This document shows, piece after piece, positions 7,792 through 13,271 of a stretch of 14,094 bases of DNA. The translations under genes and the position numbers were made by a program. This stretch comes from an uncultured bacterium. Its GTDB lineage: Bacteria > Verrucomicrobiota > Kiritimatiellia > UBA8416 > CALETX01. Where the stretch lies: assembly GCA_937920455.1 (NCBI GenBank), contig CALETX010000013.1, forward strand, positions 1-14,094, in the 5' to 3' direction. Each line of letters opens with the position of its first letter. The first letter of the stretch is position 1. The notes beneath the pieces were generated by a model that saw only the letters and a list, made by a program, of their open reading frames with translations, did not search any database and was not told the origin of the DNA.

Positions 7792-7950
7792 TCAAGATGC
7801 TTCGCAACTGTCCTTATTCTTCTTCTCGCAACTGGTCTTTTGATTGCGGGAATGATGGTATTCTTTGCACTCTTTGCAGATGCCGTGGCGCGGGCAGTCA
7901 TCGTAGGCACACGGACATGAGGGGTTTTTCTCCTTGCGAGCGTCGCTCAT
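7792..7950 (-). CDS. Small Cys/His-rich putative metal-binding protein, 52 aa (DUF6485-like)
   Basis: This short gene is easily missed because a longer frame overlaps it. ATG 7950 has a near-perfect GAGGAGG ribosome binding site 7 nt upstream, and the frame stops at TGA 7792-7794. The 52 residues carry C12-x-C14, C19, an RHGIC block ending at C25, C28 (CKEC), a Y31-H32-H33 step, and C41 and C49. The order CxCx4CxRxGxCxxCxxYH matches my recollection of the small bacterial DUF6485 family, whose function is unknown. The cysteine spacing suggests one zinc or iron site. The C-terminus is Lys/Asn-rich and departs from the usual hydrophobic ending of that family. It lies between the PHP phosphoesterase (54 nt) and fumarase alpha (68 nt). 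A link to the iron-sulfur fumarase is conceivable but unproven. Confidence 0.78.
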   Translation of the reverse strand: MSDARKEKNPSCPCAYDDCPRHGICKECKEYHHSRNQKTSCEKKNKDSCEAS

Positions 7951-7957
7951 TGTAATG

Positions 7958-7964
7958 CCTCCTC
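7958..7964 (-). promoter_or_regulatory. Strong ribosome binding site GAGGAGG for the 52-aa protein
   Basis: The minus strand reads GAGGAGG, 7 nt, then ATG 7950. It is among the best Shine-Dalgarno matches in the window and is the main evidence that the short Cys-rich gene is translated. Confidence 0.7.
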
Positions 7965-8004
7965 GTTATGACCGCGTCAGATACTAGCGCCCCCTTTGGA
8001 AAGT

Positions 8005-8874
8005 TCAAGCTCCTGTTTGGCGCGCCGGTTTGAACCCCATTCCCGCTGCGGCCAACAGATCGTCGGCAACCCTGTCAGGTACACACAAATTGCCGAATCC
8101 TATACCCAGCTTGACCGCCGGATTAATTCCGCCGTGAAAATCCGAGCCGCCGGTCGTCAACAATCCCATTTCCCGCGCAAGCGCAACATACCGCCGCGTC
8201 TGATCCTGGGAATGTTCTGAATAATACGCCTCAATGCCCTGCAAGCCGAATTCCCTGAGTTCGGCCACAATGCGTCTGAGCCCGCCATTGTCCAGTTCCA
8301 AAGTGAACGGATGCGCAAGAACCGCTACCCCGCCGGCATCACGAATGATCCGTACGCTGTCGGAAGAAGAAAGTCGAAAGCGATCCACATAGGCTGGCCG
8401 CCCTTTGGCAAGATACTTGTCAAAAGCCTCCTCACATGACCTGACATATCCCTTTTCAACCATCGCCCGCGCCACATGAGGCCGCCCCACCACCTCATCG
8501 CCTGCATAGCGAGACACTTCGTCCATAGAGACCGACATGCCAAGGGAAGCAAGCTTTTCGAGTATTTTCCCGTTTCTGTCCGAACGCCCCTCCCTGATAC
8601 GCTCAAGAGCAACACAAAGCCCCGGGTAATCGGCAGACACGTAATACCCGAGAATGTGCATTGTGCCGCGAGATACGTCCGCGCTGATCTCTACGCCGGG
8701 AATACCCTTTATTCCCTGCTCCGCACAGGCGGCCGTAAACCGTTCCAAACCAGCCGTCGTGTCGTGGTCGGTCAAAGCCAGCGCATAGAGTCCCGCCCTC
8801 TTTGCCATGCCGGCCAACTCCTCCGGCGTATGACTGCCGTCGGAGAAAGTCGAATGTGTATGCAGATCAACCAT
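8005..8874 (-). CDS. PHP-domain phosphoesterase (RNase AM / TrpH-YciV-like)
   Basis: This is a 289-residue PHP-family metal-dependent phosphoesterase, close in layout to the YciV/TrpH group (nucleoside 3',5'-bisphosphate phosphatase, 5'-3' exoribonuclease AM). The metal-site motifs appear in order: HTH (5-7), TDHD (35-38), GVEIS (60-64), MHILGY (72-77), the family block GRPHVARAMVEKGYV (130-144), AHP (187-189) and GSDFHG (243-248). ATG 8874 is chosen because HTH follows immediately and AAGG lies about 7 nt upstream; the frame is open to 8958, but that part overlaps queD in another frame. It follows queD by 23 nt. A role in RNA 5'-end or nucleotide turnover is likely; the exact substrate is not decided by sequence. 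Confidence 0.9.
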   Translation of the reverse strand: MVDLHTHSTFSDGSHTPEELAGMAKRAGLYALALTDHDTTAGLERFTAACAEQGIKGIPGVEISADVSRGTMHILGYYVSADYPGLCVALERIREGRSDRNGKILEKLASLGMSVSMDEVSRYAGDEVVGRPHVARAMVEKGYVRSCEEAFDKYLAKGRPAYVDRFRLSSSDSVRIIRDAGGVAVLAHPFTLELDNGGLRRIVAELREFGLQGIEAYYSEHSQDQTRRYVALAREMGLLTTGGSDFHGGINPAVKLGIGFGNLCVPDRVADDLLAAAGMGFKPARQTGA

Positions 8875-8897
8875 CAGTCCGCCTTGGGAAACCGACG

Positions 8898-9296
8898 CTA
8901 CTCCGCCTCGCTGTAGGCCGCCGACGAATCCGGTGTTTCCCGCACAATCACTCTCCACAGCCTGAAACGCCCGCGCGGTATTTCCCTTTCCAAAGCCCGG
9001 TAAACAGCGCGAGCGAGATTCTCAGACGTCGGGTTTTCGTTACTGAACTCCGCCAGTTGCCGGAGGTCACAATGATCAAACCTGGAAACCACCCTCCTCA
9101 CGCATTCCTTCAGATCGCCAAAATCCACCACCATCCCAGACTTGTTCAGCCGCCCCCCCCGCACACACACCTCCACTTCCCAGTTGTGACCGTGAAGGGA
9201 GGCGCACTTGCCGTCATAATCCTTCAGGGAATGCGCCGCGGAGAAACGCGTGCGCACGCTAAGCTCGTAGAATCCCTTTCCACCGCGCTTGCTCAT
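8898..9296 (-). CDS. queD: 6-carboxytetrahydropterin synthase (QueD)/PTPS-family protein
   Basis: The 132-residue T-fold enzyme makes 6-carboxy-5,6,7,8-tetrahydropterin from dihydroneopterin triphosphate, the first committed step to 7-deazaguanine (queuosine). Zinc ligands are H22 in RFSAAHSL (17-24) and H35, H37 in the CxxxHGH motif (C31-H37), whose Cys is the catalytic residue typical of QueD. VVDFGDL (56-62), FDHCDL (73-78), PTSEN (89-93) and substrate-binding E120 (VRET) complete the site. Its ATG overlaps the IMP cyclohydrolase stop as ATGA. No queC, queE or queF is nearby. A pterin-making PTPS homologue is the alternative, but CxxxHGH favours QueD. Confidence 0.93.
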   Translation of the reverse strand: MSKRGGKGFYELSVRTRFSAAHSLKDYDGKCASLHGHNWEVEVCVRGGRLNKSGMVVDFGDLKECVRRVVSRFDHCDLRQLAEFSNENPTSENLARAVYRALEREIPRGRFRLWRVIVRETPDSSAAYSEAE

Positions 9297-9973
9297 GACA
9301 TCGTGTAACAGCCAGTAACGCGATCCAGCGTAATGCTGTTCAGATACTCCGTTATAGCAGCGTCATATTCCGCGGTGTGCGCAAAAGCCTTCCTTGCAAG
9401 CTCGAAGCGAGTCCTCAACGAAATTCTTCCGCCGTTCTGTCGCAGTTCCGCAACGATCCGCGAATAGTCCGCAGGATCCGTCACGGCAGCCACCCTTATG
9501 AAATTTTTCGCCGCCGCACGCACCATGCAAGGCCCACCAATGTCAATGTTCGCCCGCGCTTTTTCCGGTGTCACGCCCTTATCGGCGACTGTCGCCTTGA
9601 ATGGATAAAGATTCACAACAACCATGTCGAAAGCAACCCCTCTAACCCGCGCCAAATCCGCCGCATGAGCATCGTTGTATGTCTCGCTCAGAATTCCCAT
9701 GTAAATCTTGTAATCCAGCGTCTTTACCAGACCGCCCTGCATCTCCGGCTGACCGGTGTAGTCTGAAATAGAAATGAGATGGTCCGATGATCGCTGCTCG
9801 CCAAGAATCTGTCGAAGCGCAAGGTATGTGCCGCCGGTGGAATAGACCCGCAAGTGCGGATTAATTTCCAGCAGCGAAGGCACTAACTTGTCCAACCCCT
9901 GCTTGTCCGAAACGCTGACGATCACGTTGCTGACCTTCACCTGGTCGTCAATCCGAGAAACAATATTGATCAT
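9293..9973 (-). CDS. purH: Stand-alone IMP cyclohydrolase (PurH N-terminal domain only)
   Basis: The 226-residue protein corresponds only to the MGS-like IMP cyclohydrolase half of PurH, which closes FAICAR to IMP, the last step of purine synthesis. The normal AICAR transformylase half (about 300 residues) is absent. The frame ends cleanly and its stop overlaps the queD start, so this is not an obvious truncation. All four residues matching human ATIC K66/Y104/D125/K137 are present: K84, Y123 (NLYPF), D144 (NIDIGG) and K156 (AAAKN). The usual KTLHPxxHxGIL block is KTLDYKIYMGIL (84-95), with both His replaced. Of four in-frame starts (GTG 10006; ATG 9997, 9982, 9973), ATG 9973 is preferred: GGAGG lies 10 nt upstream and it starts the conserved part. 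A separate transformylase must be encoded elsewhere. Likely first gene of the minus-strand run. Confidence 0.93.
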   Translation of the reverse strand: MINIVSRIDDQVKVSNVIVSVSDKQGLDKLVPSLLEINPHLRVYSTGGTYLALRQILGEQRSSDHLISISDYTGQPEMQGGLVKTLDYKIYMGILSETYNDAHAADLARVRGVAFDMVVVNLYPFKATVADKGVTPEKARANIDIGGPCMVRAAAKNFIRVAAVTDPADYSRIVAELRQNGGRISLRTRFELARKAFAHTAEYDAAITEYLNSITLDRVTGCYTMS

Positions 9974-10043
9974 CCCTCTCATCCCTCCCTTCAACATTTG
10001 TCTCACAAAACCGATGTCCGAACTAAACCACCACTTCCCCTCT

Positions 10044-10072
10044 TATATATGCCTGATACGAATATTTGACAA
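10044..10072 (-). promoter_or_regulatory. Putative sigma70-type promoter of the minus-strand operon
   Basis: Reading the minus strand, TTGTCA (plus 10067-10072) is followed by a 17-nt spacer and TATATA (10044-10049), then AAGAGG. TATAAG at 19-nt spacing is an alternative -10. A start near 10036 would leave about 63 nt of leader before ATG 9973. The region is AT-rich compared with its surroundings. Confidence 0.5.
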
Positions 10073-10093
10073 GCAAAGTAATAACTCTAATGT
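10066..10093 (+). promoter_or_regulatory. Putative promoter of tsaB, sharing its -35 box with the divergent promoter
   Basis: A perfect TTGACA (10066-10071) is followed by 16 nt and a weak TAATGT (10088-10093). Transcription would start at about 10100, right at the tsaB ATG (10101). The -35 overlaps the minus-strand TTGTCA by five bases. The -10 match is poor (3 of 6), so this is less certain than the minus-strand promoter. Confidence 0.35.
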
Positions 10094-10100
10094 TTGCGCC

Positions 10101-10784
10101 ATGTTGCTACTAGCAGTGGACCAGTCAACAAGATTCGGCTCCCTGGCGGTCCTTGCGGACGATCAGCCTATGGCAGCGATCTCCTGGGATGGCCAGAACC
10201 CGGCGAGGAGAGACCTGAGCGTCTTCCTGCCACATCTCATGAACGCAATCGGCTTTTCTCTGGACAAAATCGAGCTTTTCTGTGTCGGTTTGGGGCCCGG
10301 CTGTTTCTCCGGTCTTAGAATGTCTCTGGCGTCGTTCCAAGCAATGGCCCTGCCAACAAGCCGCCCGGTAATAGGAGTCCCGAGCTGTGAAGCGCTTGCG
10401 TGGGAGATCGGCCTGGCAACCGGCAAACGCCGTGTAGCCGTAGCAGGCGACGCCCGCCGCGGCCGCCTTTGGGTAGCCGTCTATGAAGCGCATAACACGT
10501 CCGCAACTCCGCTCCTCAACCCATGCCTCGTCGTCCCAGAAGCCCTTGCCGGACGCGTTGCCGGAATTGCGGACATGCTCGTTTCACCTCATGGTGAAGC
10601 CTTTCTCTCACTTGCAAAGAGAAATGTCCGTGATCTGCCACTCATTTCCGCTGAGCACGGCCCCACCGCTGAATCGGTGGGCGTCCTGGGCTATTACCGC
10701 TTTAAATCCGGACCCCCCAAGGACCCTCCTCGGCCCATCTATATGCACCCGCCAACTTCAATGCCGGCTCCTCGCCGTGAATAA
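10101..10784 (+). CDS. tsaB: tRNA threonylcarbamoyladenosine biosynthesis protein TsaB
   Basis: The 227-residue ASKHA-fold protein is the non-catalytic partner of TsaD in making t6A37 on ANN-decoding tRNAs. Signatures are the N-terminal MLLLAVDQSTRFGSLAVL (1-18), RRDLSVFLPHL (36-46, the family 'H-S..L.P' region with His replaced), GLGPGCFSGLRMSLA (63-77, family GPGSFTGLR), IGVPSCEALA (91-100) and DARRGRLWVAVY (117-128). ATG 10101 matches family N-termini; the frame stays open upstream to 9888, but that stretch overlaps the promoters and the antisense purH gene. There is no recognisable Shine-Dalgarno before ATG 10101. The stop lies 9 nt before the next gene, so they probably form an operon. 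No tsaD, tsaE or rimI is in view. Confidence 0.9.
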   Translation: MLLLAVDQSTRFGSLAVLADDQPMAAISWDGQNPARRDLSVFLPHLMNAIGFSLDKIELFCVGLGPGCFSGLRMSLASFQAMALPTSRPVIGVPSCEALAWEIGLATGKRRVAVAGDARRGRLWVAVYEAHNTSATPLLNPCLVVPEALAGRVAGIADMLVSPHGEAFLSLAKRNVRDLPLISAEHGPTAESVGVLGYYRFKSGPPKDPPRPIYMHPPTSMPAPRRE

Positions 10785-10793
10785 GGATTCCCC

Positions 10794-11987
10794 GTGAAAG
10801 ACGCCACGCCCAAGCAGCGGATGCTGAACGCTTACCTGGGCCTTCCAAACGACCGCCCTCCGGTCGCGCCCGAATTCTGGGTTTACTACCCGGCGAAGCT
10901 TCTCGGCCTGGACATGATCGCCTTTTCGCGTGAGATCCCCTTCCACATCGCCTTGAAAAAAACTTTTGAGCACTTCCACTGCGAGGGCTGGGGCATCGCC
11001 TGCGGCTCGCTCCAGCTCCCGGATGTCAGATACTCGCGGCGCGAAACGTGGCTGGACCAGAATACCATTCTTCAGCAGGACGAAATCTCAACGCCGTTCG
11101 GCACGCTCACATCGGCAACACGAAGTCAGCGTGACGAGCCCTCCTGGATCGTAGAGCGTCCGCTGAAGGACCTCCATCGAGACCTCAAAGCCTGGGAATA
11201 CCTCAGTTTCGGAGATCCTTCCTCCATGGACGTCTCCGGCATAATCCGAGCATGGAATGAAGTGGGCGACTCCTACCTGCTGGAGGCGTTTCTGGGCCTG
11301 CCTTTTTTCGATTTCTACGCCTCCGCCAGGGAAGGCGGATTCGAGACGGCCATATTGGAGTTCTGCGATCCGGATATGGAGCGGTTCCTGCTCTATCTCC
11401 GAGACCGCTACAAGGAATGGCTCGCAGAACGCGCAAGAGTACTGTGCGACCGAACCCCGTGTGAAAGCCTCTTCATCGGTTGTTCATGGAGCTGCAACTC
11501 GCTCCTCGGCCCCGCCCTCTGGCGCAAATGGGACAAGCCAGTCATCCAGGCCGTCTCCCAAACCGTTCACGCCCGCGGCCGTCTGCTGCATTTGCATTTT
11601 CACGGCCGTTGCATGGAAACAATTGCGGACTTCGCCGAAGTGGGGCTGGATTGCGTATGCCCCTTCGAAAGACCGCCAGGCGGCGATGTCGCCGGCGCAG
11701 AGGGGCTGGCCGCCGTTGAACGGCAGCTACGAGGGAAGACCACCATGAACGGCAACGTGCATACAGTCGCAACCCTCATCCGCGGTACCGAGCACGATGT
11801 GCGACGCGAGGTCAGCGAAATATTGACAGCATTCCGCGACAACCCCCGACTGATAGTCGGCACCGGCGATCAGGTAGGCCGCGAAACCCCGGAAGAGAAT
11901 CTCATGGCAATGATCAGCGAGGTGAAAAAGTTTGCCTCCCACAAGGATGAAAGCGCCGCTGACCGAAATGTTCAGAATCTACCGTAG
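10794..11987 (+). CDS. Uroporphyrinogen decarboxylase-superfamily protein (not HemE), paralogue A
   Basis: The 397-residue protein has the URO-D/corrinoid methyltransferase-like TIM-barrel layout. It opens with KQRMLNAYLGLPNDRPPVAPEFW (7-29), carries STPFGTLTS (99-107), HLHFHGRCMETIADFAEVGLDCVCPFE (266-292), and ends with a TPEENLMAM block (365-373). HxHGRC occupies the position where MtaA/MtbA/CmuA-type methyltransferases have the Zn-binding HxC, so metal binding by H268, H270 and C273 is plausible. The HemE catalytic motifs are absent. GTG 10794 is supported by AGGA 6 nt upstream. It follows tsaB by 9 nt and its last 16 nt overlap the convergent paralogue B. Substrate unknown; such genes are typically expanded in planctomycete/kiritimatiellota-like genomes and in methyl-transfer pathways. 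Confidence 0.78.
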   Translation: MKDATPKQRMLNAYLGLPNDRPPVAPEFWVYYPAKLLGLDMIAFSREIPFHIALKKTFEHFHCEGWGIACGSLQLPDVRYSRRETWLDQNTILQQDEISTPFGTLTSATRSQRDEPSWIVERPLKDLHRDLKAWEYLSFGDPSSMDVSGIIRAWNEVGDSYLLEAFLGLPFFDFYASAREGGFETAILEFCDPDMERFLLYLRDRYKEWLAERARVLCDRTPCESLFIGCSWSCNSLLGPALWRKWDKPVIQAVSQTVHARGRLLHLHFHGRCMETIADFAEVGLDCVCPFERPPGGDVAGAEGLAAVERQLRGKTTMNGNVHTVATLIRGTEHDVRREVSEILTAFRDNPRLIVGTGDQVGRETPEENLMAMISEVKKFASHKDESAADRNVQNLP

Positions 11988-13042
11988 TTCCACGCCTCGT
12001 CATACATCGCAATGATGTTCTCCACCGGTGTCACGGGCTGCAGATTGTGGCACGGCGCAAGGATATAACCAGTCCGATCAGACGCCAGCGCGTCAATGCA
12101 ATGCCGCACTTCTTCTCGCACATCCGAAGGCGAGCCGAACGGAAGAATGCGCTGGTTCTCGACCCCACCATGAAAACACAGCCGGTTGCCGAACTCCATC
12201 TTGAGCTCCGCCATGTCCATGCCGGGGCATGTCCATTGCACTGGATTCAAAATGTCTATCCCCATCTCCACAAGATCCGGGAGAAACATCCTCATCGCTC
12301 CGTCGTCGTGATGAAACACCAGTATCCCGAACTCCTTGCACAAGGCTATGAAACGCGCAACATGCGGCTTGTAGAACTCCCTGAATGTCTCCAGACTGAT
12401 CAATGGTCCGTTCTGACTCCCATAATCGTCCGTAACCTGCGCCACGTCTATAAGGCCCTCGCAAGCTTCGAACCGCCTTCTGTGATCTTCTAGAAGAAAA
12501 TTCGAAATTCGCGTTAGCAACTCATGTGTGAAATCCGGGTTCTCAAGGGGATCTATCAATGATTGCTCGAGGCCGCGCAGCAGGTTGTGCATGTAGAAAA
12601 CAGCCATATAACCGCATTGCACCACCTTTGTCTCTCGCTCCCTTGCAGCCGCATCTTTCATTTTTGAATAGTCGAACCATGCAGTCTGCGGCCACGTGTA
12701 CTTGTCGAGGTCGTCAATTGTCTCTGCGAACGCAAGAGGATGAAAGCAGGTTTCGTGATATATGCCGGTTGGGTACTTCACAGGCCTGGTGCGTATTCCC
12801 CACATATCCGCGGACTCCCCCGCAGGAGCCTTGGGCGGCGGCCCCACATATTCCGGACCTACCCCAGCCATTCCATCTATGTGAAGAAGGGCGCACACAT
12901 CCACCCCTTCTCCGAAATGCCTCTGGAGCTTTTCAAAAACCTCCGAAGTGGCCCAGATGTCCGTCGGCACCCTGTCCACAGGCTGACGCCGCATTGCCGC
13001 CAGCACCCGCTCCCTGGAATTCATCGTCGAGTAACCACTCAT
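11972..13042 (-). CDS. Uroporphyrinogen decarboxylase-superfamily protein (not HemE), paralogue B
   Basis: The 356-residue member of the URO-D superfamily begins with NSRERVLAAMRRQPVDRVP (8-26), the usual family opening. Later blocks are TDDYGSQNGPLISLETFREF (204-223), FHHDDGAMRMFLPDLVEMGIDILNPVQ (243-269), GNRLCFHGGVENQ (285-297) and APCHNLQPVTPVENIIAMYD (329-348). HHDDG takes the place of the HxCG metal motif of corrinoid methyltransferases, while C331-H332 could be a further metal or substrate site. It is only distantly similar to paralogue A. ATG 13042 has AGGGAG about 7 nt upstream; ATG 13024 (MNSRERV) is the homology-minimal alternative without such a site. It is transcribed in the guaA direction, 229 nt downstream of guaA, and overlaps paralogue A tail-to-tail. 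Confidence 0.82.
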   Translation of the reverse strand: MSGYSTMNSRERVLAAMRRQPVDRVPTDIWATSEVFEKLQRHFGEGVDVCALLHIDGMAGVGPEYVGPPPKAPAGESADMWGIRTRPVKYPTGIYHETCFHPLAFAETIDDLDKYTWPQTAWFDYSKMKDAAARERETKVVQCGYMAVFYMHNLLRGLEQSLIDPLENPDFTHELLTRISNFLLEDHRRRFEACEGLIDVAQVTDDYGSQNGPLISLETFREFYKPHVARFIALCKEFGILVFHHDDGAMRMFLPDLVEMGIDILNPVQWTCPGMDMAELKMEFGNRLCFHGGVENQRILPFGSPSDVREEVRHCIDALASDRTGYILAPCHNLQPVTPVENIIAMYDEAWNYGRF

Positions 13043-13079
13043 GTCTCCACTCCCTAGCCCGTCAAGGGGCCCTGCTGCC

Positions 13080-13271
13080 TTATTCCCGCGCCGGCCGTCC
13101 CATCCTGCGCCATGCTGTTCTCTGATGTGTTGAGATCACCTTGTCGAACATATCCACCACTTCGTTCTCATTCGCCTGATTGCTACGCAAACCTCGGACA
13201 GTGTAGATGACGCCGGGCGGCGCCCCCCCTTGCGCTTCTGAGCATGAACCTAAGGCCGGGCGCCGTTTCTT
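13080..13271 (-). other. Open stretch in frame with guaA, immediately after its stop codon (63 codons)
   Basis: The 229-nt gap between guaA and paralogue B is not featureless. Directly after the guaA TGA (13272-13274), the same frame stays open for 63 codons to TAA 13080-13082. From about codon 21 the residues look protein-like: VIYTVRGLRSNQANENEVVD (21-40), then MFDKVISTHQ (41-50) and a basic end. There is no good start: TTG at codon 28, GTG GTG at 38-39 and ATG at 41 are candidates without a clear Shine-Dalgarno. It may be a gene relic, a stop-codon extension of guaA, or chance. Confidence 0.25.

Noticed and set aside
6953-7843. Plus-strand open frame of 296 codons
   Set aside because: It lies opposite fumarase alpha, whose motifs and ribosome binding site are convincing. 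The frame's product is basic and low in hydrophobic structure, as expected from GC-rich antisense DNA.
7572-7910. 112-codon minus-strand frame overlapping the Cys-rich gene and fumarase alpha
   Set aside because: It has no ribosome binding site or family signature and overlaps two better-supported genes.
8875-8958. 28-codon N-terminal extension of the PHP protein
   Set aside because: It overlaps queD in another frame, and the PHP domain starts right after ATG 8874.
9888-10100. 71-codon N-terminal extension of TsaB
   Set aside because: It would run across the divergent promoter region and antisense to purH. TsaB proteins start at the MLLLAVDQST-type strand.
9974-10100. Riboswitch (purine or preQ1) in the leader of the purH-queD operon
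   Set aside because: The pathway context invited the search, but I could not find the conserved core of a purine or preQ1 aptamer in this short AT-rich stretch.
13219-13264. GGCGCCC...GGGCGCC inverted repeat as a guaA terminator
   Set aside because: There is a 7-8 bp GC stem, but the loop is about 32 nt and no T-tract follows on the minus strand, so it is not a convincing intrinsic terminator.
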